The translations under genes and the position numbers were made by a program. A stretch of 64,000 nucleotides of DNA from Streptomyces sp. NBC_00425 (GTDB taxonomy: Bacteria; Actinomycetota; Actinomycetes; Streptomycetales; Streptomycetaceae): positions 1,550,001-1,614,000 of the forward strand of contig NZ_CP107928.1 of assembly GCF_036030735.1 (NCBI RefSeq). Reading direction: 5' to 3'. Positions within the stretch are counted from its first letter, which is position 1; the number at the start of each line of letters is the position of its first letter. The notes below the pieces were generated by a model. That model was not told the origin of the DNA, searched no databases, and saw nothing but the letters and a program-made list of their open reading frames with translations. Below, in pieces: positions 18,501-30,500 of this stretch.

Positions 18501-21500
18501 GCCGACGGAGCCGACCGGGCGGCCCGTCGGGTCGGCGAGGGCGAGGCCGACGGCCTCCGGGCCCTCCTGGACCATCCGCAGCCGCAGCGCCGATGCTCCG
18601 ACGGCGTCCAGGCGCACGTCGCTCCACGAGAAGGGCAGCCGTCCGGCGTCCTTCATGGGCACGAACATCACGGCGTGCAGCGCGGCGTCGAGCAGGGCCG
18701 GGTGCAGGTCGAAGGCATCGGCGGCCGGGGCGGCGTCCGCGGGCAGCTCGACCTCGGCGAACACCTCCTCGCCACGCGTCCAGACCCGGGTCAGCCCCTG
18801 GAACAGCGGGCCGTAGAGGTGGCCGCGGTCGGCGAAGGCCTCGTAGAAGCCGTCGAGCGGGACCTCCGTGCCGTGCTCGGGCGGCCAGACGGTGAAGTCG
18901 TACGGTGCGGCCGCCGGTTCGGCGGCGGTGAGCAGACCGCCGGCATGCAGGGTCCACGGTGTGCCGGCCTCGGCGGCGTCGGGCCGGCCGTGCACGGTCA
19001 GGGGGCGGGCGCCGGTGGCGTCCGGGGCCTCGACCCGTACCTGGACCTGGACACCGCCCTGGGCGGGCAGGGTGAGCGGGGCCAGGATCGTCAGCTCCGC
19101 GACCTGTTCGCAGCCGGTCCGGGCGCCGGCGTGCAGGGCCAGGTCGAGGAACCCGGTCGCCGGGAAGAGGGCGGTGCTGGTGAGCGCGTGGTCCTTGAGC
19201 CACGGGCTGCTGCCGAGCGCGAGCCGGCCGGTGAGGACATGGGTGTCGCCGTCGGCCAGTTCCACGGCCGCGCCGAGCAGCGGGTGGCTGCTCGCGCCCA
19301 GTCCGGCGGAGGTGACGTCGCCGAGGAGCAGGGGCGGCCCGGGCCAGAAGCGGCGGCGCTGGAAGGGGTACGTGGGCAGTTGCACGGTGCGGGCGGCGGC
19401 GCCGTCGAAGAGTCGCGGCCAGTCCACCGGCAGGCCGTGCGTGAAGGCCTGGGCGACGGCGTGGAGCAGCGTCTCGCGCTCGGCGCGGTCCTTGCGCAGC
19501 GACGGCACGAGGAGGGCGCCTTCGGCGTCCGGCAGGCAGCTCTGCGCCATCGCGGTGAGGGTGCCGTCGGGACCGACCTCCAGGAACCGGTCGACGCCGT
19601 GCTCGGCGAGCCAGCGGACGCCGTCGGCGAAGCGGACGGCCTCCCGCACATGGCGCACCCAGTACTCCGGGTCCTGGAGTTCGCCGTCGGCGGCGCGGCC
19701 GGTGACGTTGGAGACCACCGCCATCCGGGGCGCCTCGTAGGCGATGCTCACGGCGACCTCGCGGAACGCGTCGAGCATCGGCTCCATGAGCGGCGAGTGG
19801 AAGGCGTGGCTGACCCGCAGCCGGGTGGTGCGGCGCCCGTCGGCGGCGAGCGCCGCGGCGATGCGGGCGACCGGTTCCTCGGCGCCGGAGACGACCACCG
19901 AGCGCGGGCCGTTCACCGCGGCGATGCCCGCGTCGCGGATCCCCTCCAGCAGGGTCAGCACCTCGTCCTCGGTGGCTTCGAGCGCGAACATCGCTCCCCC
20001 GGAGGGGAGTTCCTGCATGAGCCGGCCGCGGGCGGCGATCAGGGCGCAGGCGTCCCGGAGGGAGAACACTCCGGCGACATGGGCCGCGGCGATCTCTCCG
20101 ACGGAGTGGCCGGCGACGTGGTCCGGGCGGACGCCCCACGACTCCAGCAGGCGGTACAGGGCCACCTCGACGGCGAACAGCGCGGGCTGGGCCCACTCGG
20201 TGCGGTTCAGCTGCTCGGCTTCGCCGCCGAGGACGAGGTCGCGCAGTTCGTCGCCGAGGTGGGCGCAGACGGCGTCGAAGGCGTCTGCGTAGACCGGGAA
20301 CGCTTCGTACAGTCCGCGTCCCATGCCGGGGCGCTGGGCGCCCTGCCCGGAGAACAGGAAGGCGGTCCTGCCCTCACCGCGGCGGGCGCCGGTGACCGTG
20401 TGCGGTCCGCTCTCGCCGGAGGCGATCAGCCGCAGTCCGTCGGTCAGCGCCGCCCGGTCGACGCCGAGGACGACGGCGCGGTGTTCGAAGGCGGTGCGGG
20501 TCGCGGCGAGCGACAGGCCGATGTCGGCGACGCTCGTGTCGGGCGACTCCCGCAGGTGCTCGAGGAGTCGGGCGGCCTGGTCGCGCAGGGCGTCACGGCT
20601 GCGTGCGGTGAGGACCCAGGGGGCGGGCGGGGTGTCCGCGTCATCGGCGTCGGCGTCGGACGTGTCGTGGGGTGCGTCGGCGACGCCTTCCAGGATGACG
20701 TGCGCGTTGGTGCCGCTGATGCCGAACGACGACACACCCGCACGCCGCGGACGCCCGCCCTCCTCCTCCCAGACCCGCGCCCGCGTCACCAACTCCACCG
20801 CACCGGCCGACCAGTCCACATGCGACGACGGCTCATCCACATGCAACGTCGCCGGCACCACACCGGACCGCATCGCCAACACCATCTTCATCACACCCGC
20901 CACACCGGCACCCGCCTGCGTATGACCCACATTCGACTTCACCGACCCCAACCACAACGGCCGATCCACCGAACGACCCTGACCATAGGTCGCCAACAAC
21001 GCCTGCGCCTCGATCGGATCACCCAACCGCGTCCCCGTGCCATGCGCCTCCACCACATCCACATCCACCGCCGACACACCCGCATCCGCCAACGCCGCCC
21101 GGATCACCCGCTGCTGCGACGGACCGTTCGGCGCACTCAAACCATTCGACGCACCGTCCTGATTCACCGCCGAACCCCGCACCACCGCCAACACCGGATG
21201 CCCCAGCCGACGCGCATCCGACAACCGCTCCACCAACAACAGACCACCACCCTCCGAGAACCCCGTCCCGTCCGCCGCCTCCGCGAACGCCTTGCACCGA
21301 CCGTCCACCGCCAACCCCTGCTGACGACTGAAGTCCACGAACAGACCGGGTGAGGCCATGACCGTGACGCCGCCGGCGAGGGCCAGGTCGCATTCGCCGC
21401 TGCGCAGGGACTGCGCGGCGAGGTGCAGGGCCACGAGGGAGGCGGAGCAGGCGGTGTCGACGGTGACCGCCGGGCCTTCCAGCCCGAAGGTGTAGGACAG

Positions 21501-24500
21501 CCGGCCGGAGACGACGCTGGCCGCGTTGCCGGTGAGCATGTAGCCCTCGAAGTCCTCGCCGGAGGCGGCGAGCATTCCGGTGTAGTCCTGGCCGTTGGTG
21601 CCGGCGAACACACCGGTCCGGCTGCCGCGCAGCGACCGCGGATCGATCCCCGCCCGCTCGAACGTCTCCCACGCCATTTCCAGCAGGAGCCGCTGCTGCG
21701 GGTCCATCGCCACGGCCTCGCGCGGCGAGATGTTGAAGAACGCCGGGTCGAATCCGCCCGCGTCGCTGAGGAATCCGCCGGTCCGGGTGGAGACGGCGCC
21801 GGCCTTCCCGGGCTCGGGGTGGTAGAGGGCGTCCAGATCCCAACCGCGGTCCTCGGGGAAGGGGGCGAGGCCCTCCTCACCGTCCAGGAGCATCCGCCAC
21901 AGCTGGTCGGGGGTGCTGATGCCGCCGGGGAACCGGCAGCCCATGGCGACGACGGCGATCGGGTCGTCGTCGACCACGGTGCGGCGCGGGGCCACGTCCG
22001 GCGCGGCTGGTGCCGTGTCGTCGGCAACCTGGGCGAGCAGGAAGTCGGCCAGGGCCCGGCAGTCGGGGTGGTCGAAGACGAGGGTGCTCGGCAGGCGCAG
22101 GCCGGTGACGCGGTTCATGCCGTTGCGCAGCTCTATGGCGCTGAGCGAGTCGATGCCGAGGTCGGTGAAGGGACGTTCGGGTTCGACGGAGTCGGCCGAG
22201 GGGTATCCGAGGACGCTCGCGACGTGTCCGCGCACGATCTCCAGGGCGGCGTCGGCCCGTTCGTAGTCGGGCAGGGCCGTCAGGTGGGCGTGCAGCGAAG
22301 ACACCTCGGCCGCGGCCGTGGTGTCCTGCGGTGCGGCCTGCAACGCCCTTCGTGCGGCGGGGAGTTCGTCGAGGAGGCGGGTCGGCCGCGGGGCGGTGAA
22401 GGACAGCGCGTAGGTGTCCCAGCGCAGGTCGGTGACGACGATGTGGGTGTCGCCGAGGTCGAGGGCACGGCCGAGGGCCTCGCAGGCCTCGGCGGTGTCC
22501 ATGGGGTGCACTCCGTAACGGCGCATGCGGTCGCCGGCGGCGTCTCCCACCATGCCTCCCTCGGCCCACAGGCCCCAGGACACGGCCGTGGCGGGAAGGC
22601 CGGCGGCACGGCGTTCGGCGGCGAGGGCGTCGAGATACGCGTTGCCGGGAGCGTAGTTGCCGAGTCCCGCGCCGCCCAGGACGCCCGCGGTGGAGGAGAA
22701 CATGACGAAGGCGGAGAGGTCGAGGTCGCGGGTGAGTTCGTGCAGGGCCCGGGCGGCGGCGGCCTTGCCGCGCAGGACCGGTTCCATGCGGTCGGCGTCG
22801 AGCGATTCGATCACACCGTCGTCGAGGGCGCCGGCGACGTGGAACACCGCGTCCAGCGGCAGGTCCACGGGCACCGCGGCGAGCAGGCCGGCGAGGGCGG
22901 TCCGGTCGGACACGTCACAGGCCGCGAGGGTGACGTCGACTCCCCGGGCGGTGAGTTCGTCCCGCAGGTCGACGGCGCCCGGCGCGTCGGCGCCACGGCG
23001 GCCGGCCAGCACGAGACGGGTCGCGCCGCGGTCGGCGAGCCAACGGGCGACGTGACCGCCCAGAGCTCCCGTGCCGCCGGTGACCAGCACGGTTCCGCGG
23101 GGCCGCCAGGTCTCGACGGGGACGTCCGCGCCCGGGGCGTGGACCAGCCGCCGGCCGTGGGCGCCCGTGGCGCGCAGCGCGATCTGGTCCTCCTGGCCGG
23201 CGTCGGCGAGGACGGCGGCCAGGCGGGTCGCGGAGCGGGAGTCGAGGTCGGCGGGCAGATCGATCAGACCGCCCCAGCGCTCGGCGTGCTCCATGGCGGC
23301 GACCCGGCCGAAGCCCCAGACGAGGGCCTGGGCGGCGTCCGGCGCCGGATCGGCCGCGCCCACCGCGACGGCGCCCCTGGTCGCGCACCACAGGGGTGCG
23401 TCGACGCCGAGGTCGCCGAGCGCCTGCACCAGGGCGAGCGTCGAGGCGAGACCGACCGGGACTGCCGGGTGGGCGGGGTGGTCGCGGGTGTCGAGTGCGA
23501 GCAGGGAGAGCAGGCCGTCGACGCGCCCCGTGTCCTCGTCGGCGGTGAGGAGGCCCGCGAGGGTGGCCCGGTCGGCGCCGCCGTCCGGCAGGACGATCCG
23601 CCGGACCGTGCGGGCGCCGCCCGCGGCCAGCGCGTCGGCGACCGCGTCGGCGAGCGCGGTGTGGCCGGCGGCGTCGGCGGGGGTGAGCAGCAGCCAGGTT
23701 CCGGTGAGGGTGGCCGGGCCCGGGTCGAGCGGTGTGAAGGCGACGCGGTAGCGCAGGGCGTCGGTGGTGGCCAGTGCCCGGCGGGCGCGCCGCCAGCTGC
23801 CCAGCGCGGGCAGCACGGTGCTGAGCGGGGCGTCGGCCGGCAGGTCGAGGGCGTCGGTCAGGCTCTCCAGGTCCTCCTGCTCCACGGTCTGCCAGAAGCG
23901 GGCCTCGACGGAATCGGCCGTGAGCCCGCCGTCGGCGGCGAGGTCGGCGGCGACAGTCTCCCGCAGGGTCGGCCAGTAACGCCGGTGTTCGAACGGGTAG
24001 GTGGGCAGGTCGGCGCGAGTGGCGCCGGTGCCGGCGAAGACCGCTTCGAAGTCGATGCCGACGCCGTGGACGTGGGCCTCGGCGAGCGCGCTGAGGAACT
24101 GCCTGAGGTCGCCCCGGTCGCGTCGCAGGGAACCGAGGACGGCGCCGTCCGTTCCGGCCGCGTCGAGGGTCTCCCGCAGTCCGACCGCGAGCACGGGATG
24201 CGGTCCGACCTCGACGAAGGTGCGGTGTCCGGCGGCGATCAGACCGCGCACGGCCTCCTCGAAGCGGACGGTCTCGCGCAGGTTGGCGTACCAGTAGTCG
24301 GCGGTCAGCCCGGTGGTGTCGAACCAGTCGCCGGTGAGGGAGGAGCGGAAGGGGATCTCCGCCTCCCGCGGCGTGATGCCGTCCAGTGCGGCGAGGACGG
24401 TGTCCCGGATCGCCTCGACCTGTGCGGAGTGCGACCCGTAGTCCACGTTGACCTTGCGGGCCCGGATGCCGTCGCCGGTGAGGGCGACGTGCAGTTCGTC

Positions 24501-27500
24501 CAGCGCGCCGGCCTCGCCGGAGACGACGACGGACGTGGGTCCGTTGACGGCCGCGACGGCGAGTCGGTCCGCCCACGGCGCCATGCGGGCGCGGGTGTCG
24601 TCGGCCGACAGCGGCACGGACATCATGCCGCCGGTTCCGGCGATGCCGGTGATGGCACGGCTGCGCAGGGCGACGACGCGGGCGCCGTCCTCCAGGCTCA
24701 GGGCGCCGGCGACGCACGCGGCCGCGATCTCGCCCTGGGAGTGTCCGACGACGGCGGCCGGACGGACGCCGTGGGCTTGCCACAGAGCGGCGGTCGCCAC
24801 CATGACGGCCCACAGGGCGGGCTGGACGACATCGACGCGGCCGAGGTCGGCGGCGTCGTCGTCGCCCCGCAGCACCGCGGTCAGAGACCAGTCGACGTGC
24901 GGGGCGAGCGCCTGCTCGCAACGGTCGATCAGTTCGGCGAACACCGCTGACTCGTGAAGGAGTTCGCGGGCCATGCCGGCCCACTGGGCACCCTGTCCCG
25001 GGAACACGAGCACGGGTTCGTCGCCTCCGGGGAGGGCCGCGCCGACCACCGCGGGCGCGCTGAGCGGTCCGTCGGCGGCGAGCGCGGCGAGCGTCTCGTC
25101 GAGCCGGTCCGCGTCGTCGGCCAGGACGGCGGCGCGGTGGGCGAAGGAGGCGCGTCCGACGGCGAGGGTGTAGCCGAGGTCGGTGAGCGAGGTGCCGGGC
25201 CGGGCGCGCAGGTGGGCGCGCAGCCGGACGGCCTGGGCGCGCAGCGCGGCGGGCGTGCGGGCGGACAGCAGCACGGGGACGGCGGGCAGTGCGGCCCGCT
25301 CGGCGGGCAGCGCCGGCGCGTCGGGGGCCTGCTCGACGATGACGTGCGCGTTGGTGCCGCTCATGCCGAAGGAGGACACCCCGGCGCGGCGGGCGCGGCC
25401 GGTGACGGGCCAGGGCTGTTCCTCGCTCAGCAGCCGGACCCGGCCGGCGCTCCAGTCGACGTGCGGGGTCGGGTCGTCCGCGTACAGGGTGCGCGGCAGG
25501 ATCCCTTCGCGCAGGGCCATGACCATCTTGATGACGCCGCCGACGCCCGCGGCGGCCTGGCTGTGCCCGATGTTGGACTTGAGCGAGCCGAGCCACAGGG
25601 GCCGGTCCTCGTCGCGGTCCTGGCCGTAGGCCGCGATCAGCGCCTGGGCCTCGATGGGGTCGCCGAGGGTGGTGCCGGTGCCGTGCGCCTCCACGGCGTC
25701 CACGTCCTTGGGGGACAGCCCCGCCGATGCCAGCGCCTGCCGGATGACCCGCTGCTGCGACGGCCCGTTGGGGGCGGTCAGACCGTTGGACGCGCCGTCC
25801 TGGTTGAGGGCGGAGCCGCTGACGACGGCGAGCACCTGGTGACCGTTGCGGCGCGCGTCGGAGAGGCGTTCCAGGACGATCATGCCGACGCCCTCGGCCC
25901 AGCTCGCGCCGTCGGCGTCGGCGGAGAACGGCTTGCAGCGGCCGTCCTCCGCGAGGGCGCGCTGACGGCTGAACTCGATGAGCGAGCCCGGCGTCGACAT
26001 CACGGTGACACCGCCGGCCAGGGCGAGTTCGCATTCTCCCTGGCGCAGCGACTGCGCGGCCAGGTGCAGGGCGACGAGGGAGGAGGAGCAGGCGGTGTCG
26101 ACGGAGACGGCCGGGCCTTCCAGACCGAGGGCGTAGGAGATGCGGCCGGACAGCACGCTGGGCGAGTTGCCGGTCCCCACGTAGCCCTCGAAGTTGTCGT
26201 CGGAGGCGGCGAGGATCGTCACGTAGTCCTGGTAGGTGACGCCGGCGAAGACGCCGGTGTCGGAGCCGCGGGCGGCGACGGGGTCGACGCCGGCGCGCTC
26301 CAGGGCCTCCCAGGACACCTCGAGGAGCAGACGCTGCTGGGGGTCCATGGCGAGGGCCTCGCGCGGACTGATCGCGAAGAACGCCGGGTCGAAGCTGCTC
26401 GCGTCGTGGAGGAACCCGCCTTCCCGGGTGTAGACCGTGCCCGGGTGGTCGGGGTCGGGGTGGTAGAGCCGCTCGGGACTCCAGTTGCGGTCGGTGGGCA
26501 GGGGCGAGATGCCGTCCACTCCGGCGCGCACCAGGTCCCACAGGTCCTCGGGCCCGGCGATGCCGCCGGGGTAGCGGCAGGCCATGCCGACGACCGCGAT
26601 CGGGTCGTCGTCGACGGCACGGCGGACGCGGGCGGGCGCGCCGGTGACGACGGCCCCGAACAGGTCGTCGGCGAGGTGTCGGGCGAGGACGGCCGGCGTC
26701 GGGTGGTCGAAGACGAGGGTGGCGGGCAGGGTGACGCCGAGGGCCGCGCTGAGCCCGTTGCGCAGTTCGACCGCGGTCAGGGAGGTGAGGCCGAGGTCGG
26801 TGAAGGGCCTGGCGGGTTCCACCTCGTCGGGACCGCTGTGGCCGAGCACGGCGGCGACCCTGTCCCGGACGGTGGCGAGGAGCGAGCGCTCGCGTTCCGC
26901 GGCCGGCCGGCCGGCCAGCCGTTCGAGGAGGCTGCCGGGGGGCTGGGTACGGGCGGCGGCCCGGCGGCGGCCCGGTTCCGTGACGGGCACGGTCTCCGTG
27001 CGGGCTGCGGCCGCGGTGCTCGTGGGCGCTCCGGGCACCGGCCGCAGCAGCAGCGACCCGACGGTCAGGACGGGGTCGCCGACCGCGTCGGCGGCGGTGA
27101 GGGACAGCGTGTCCGCTCCGCTGCGCTCCAGGCGGACGCGGAGCGTCGTGGCGCCGGTGGCGAACAGCCGGACCGCGCCCGCGGAGAACAGCATGCGTCC
27201 CTCGCCCAGGCCGTCGAACGTCCCGAGGCCCAACGGGTGCAGGGCGGCGTCGAGCAGGGCCGGGTGCAGGTCGTGGCGGCCGGCGTCGGCCGTGGCGGAC
27301 TCGGGGAGCGCGACCTCGGCGTACACGGCGGTCCGGTCCCGCCAGGCTGCCGACAGGCCCTGGAAGACGGGCCCGTAGTCGAGACCGGCCTCCCGCAGCC
27401 GCGTGTACAGCCCCTCGGTGTCCAGCTCCTCGGCGCCGGGCGGCGGCCATTCCGTCAGGTCGTGGTCCGGGGCCGGTTCGGTCTGCGCCGTGAGGACACC

Positions 27501-30500
27501 GGCGGCGTGCCGGTTCCACGCGGCGCCGGTGCCGGCGGCGGGGCGTGCGTGGACGGCGAAGGCGCGATCACCACGGGCGTCGGGCGCCTCCACCCGGATC
27601 TGCAGGGCGACGGCGTCGTGCTCGGGCAGTGACAGCGGGCGTTCCAGGACCAGTTCCCGGACCTGCGGGCAGCCCGCGTGGGCGCCGACGGCGAGAGCGA
27701 GCTCGAGGAAGGCGGTGCTCGGGACGACGGCCGTGCCGCCGATGCGGTGGGCGGCGAGCCAGCTCGCGGCCCGGGTGCCGAGGCGGCCGGTGAACAGCAG
27801 GGAGTCGTCGACGGCGGACGGGACGACCGCGCCGAGCAGGGGGTGGTCGGCGGGCATGAGTCCGGCGGCGGCCGGGTCGCCCCCCGCCGCCCCCGACTCG
27901 ATCCAGTACGGCCGGTGCTGGAAGGCGTAGGTGGGCAGCTCCACCGGGCTGGCGCCGGGCGCGGTGGCGGCGAGCACGGCGCGCCGGTCGACGGGTGCGC
28001 CGTGGGCGTGCAGGGCGCCGACCGCGGTCAGGAACGTCTCCGCCTCGTCGCGGTCGTCGCGCAGCGTGGGCACGGCGAGCGGTGCGCTGCCCTGCCAGGA
28101 CCCCTGTGCCAGGGCGGTCAGGGTGGTGTCCGGGCCGAGTTCGACGAGACGGACGACGCCGTGCTCCTCCAGGGCGGCGACCGCGTCGGCGAACCGTACG
28201 GCGTGCCGCACGTGCCGCACCCAGTACGCGGCGTCCGTCAGCAGTCCGGGTTCGGCGACACGGCCGGTGAGGTCGGAGACGACGGGGACGTGCGGCTCGG
28301 TGTACGCGACGGTGTCCGCGACGGCCCGGAAGTCGTCGAGCATCGGCTGCATCCGCGGCGAGTGGAAGGCGTGACCGACCCGCAGCCGGGTGGTCTTGCG
28401 GCCCTGCTCCGCGAAGTGGGCGGCGACGGCGAGAGCGGCGTCCTCGTCTCCGGAGACGACCACGGACCGGGGTCCGTTGACGGCCGCCACCCCGAGGGCC
28501 TCCTCGCACCCGGCGAGCAGCGGCAGCACCTCGTCCTCGGACGCCTGGAGGGCGATCATCGCGCCGCCCTCGGGCAGCGCCTGCATCAGCCGGCCGCGGG
28601 CGGCGACCAGGCGGCAGGCGTCGGGCAGGCTGAACACCCCGGCCACGTGGGCGGCGGCGATCTCGCCCACGGAGTGGCCGACCAGGTGGGTGGGCCGCGC
28701 CCCGAACGACTCCAGGAGGCGGAAGAGGGCGACCTCCACGGCGAACAGGGCGGGCTGGGCGTACTCGGTGCGGTTCAGGGTGTCCGCGTCGCCCTCGTGC
28801 ACCACCTCGGCGAGAGGCCGCGGGAGGAGTCCGTCGAAGTGCCCGCAGACGGCGTCGAAGGCGTCGGCGTACACGGGGAACGCGTCGTGCAGTCCGCGGC
28901 CCATCCCCGGGCGCTGGGTGCCCTGTCCGGCGAACAGGAACGCGGTGCCGCCCCCGCCGAGGGTGTCCCCGGTGACCACGGCGGGGTTCGTCTCCCCCGA
29001 GGCGAGCGCGCGCAGTCCGGCCAGCAGTGCGGCGCGGTCGGAGCCGGTGACGACGGCGCGGTGTTCGAGCGGCGCGCGAGTGAAGGCGAGCGAGTGCGCG
29101 ACGTCGGCGGCGTCGAGCAGCGGGCGCTGTTCCAGGTGGGCGAGGAGCCGGCTCGCCTGGTCGCGCAGGGCGGGTGCGCTGCGCGCCGCCAACAGCCACG
29201 GCAGCGCGGTCCGCGCGCGGTCCGTGCCGCCGGCGCGGGGGGCGCTCGGCTCGTGTCCGGCAGCGGCCGGTTCGGCGAGGACGACGTGTGCGTTGGTGCC
29301 GGAGACGCCGAACGCGGAGACACCGGCGCGGCGGGTGCGGTCGCCGGCGGGCCAGGCCACGGCCTCGTCCAGGAGGCGGACCCGACCGGTGTTCCAGTCG
29401 ACGCGGGAGGAGGGGCGGCCGGCGTGCAGGGTGGCCGGCAGCATCCCGCCCCGCAGGGCGAGGACCATCTTGATGACGCCGACGGCTCCGGCGGCGGCCT
29501 GGGTGTGACCCAGGTTGGACTTGACGGAGCCGAGCCACAGGGGCCGGTCCTCGTCGCGGTCCTGGCCGTAGGCCGCGATCAGCGCCTGGGCCTCGATGGG
29601 GTCGCCGAGGGTGGTGCCGGTGCCGTGCGCCTCCACGGCGTCCACGTCCTTGGGGGACAGCCCCGCCGATGCCAGCGCCTGCCGGATGACCCGCTGCTGC
29701 GACGGCCCGTTGGGGGCGGTCAGACCGTTGGACGCGCCGTCCTGGTTGACGGCGGTCCCCTCGACGACGGCCAGCACACGGTGACCGTTGCGCCGGGCGT
29801 CGGACAGCCGCTCCACGACGAGGATGCCGACGCCCTCGGCCCAGCCGGTGCCGTCGGCATCCTGGGAGAACGCCTTGCACCGGCCGTCGGGGGCAAGGCC
29901 GCCCTGAAGGCTGAACTCGACGAAGGCGCCCGGGTCGGCCATGACCGTCACGCCTCCGGCGAGGGCCAGGTCGCTCTCGCCGGACCGCAGAGACTGCGCG
30001 GCCAGGTGCAGGGCGACCAGGGAGGAGGAGCAGGCGGTGTCGACGGTGACGGCGGGGCCCTCGAGTCCGAGGGAGTAGGCGATGCGGCCGGAGACCACAC
30101 TGCCCGCCTGGCCCGTCAGCAGATGTCCGCCGAGGCCTTCGGGGATCTCCGTCAGACCGGTGGCGTAGCCGGAACTGCCGGCGCCGACGAAGACGCCGGT
30201 GCGCGAGCCCTTCAGGGCGGTGGGGTCGATGCCGGCGAACTCCAGCGCCTCCCAGGAGGTTTCCAGCACCAGCCGCTGCTGCGGGTCGAGCGCCTGGGCC
30301 TCGCGGGGACTGATGCCGAAGAACGCGGCGTCGAAGGCGGAGGCCCGGGTCAGGAAGCCGCCGGAACGGGTGTCGCTGACCTCGAGCAGGGACGTCAGGT
30401 CCCAGCCGCGGTCCTCGGGGAACCCGCCGACGGTGTCGCCGCCCGCGGCCAGCAGCTCCCACAGCTGGTCGGGGCCGTCGATGCCACCGGGCAGCCGACA

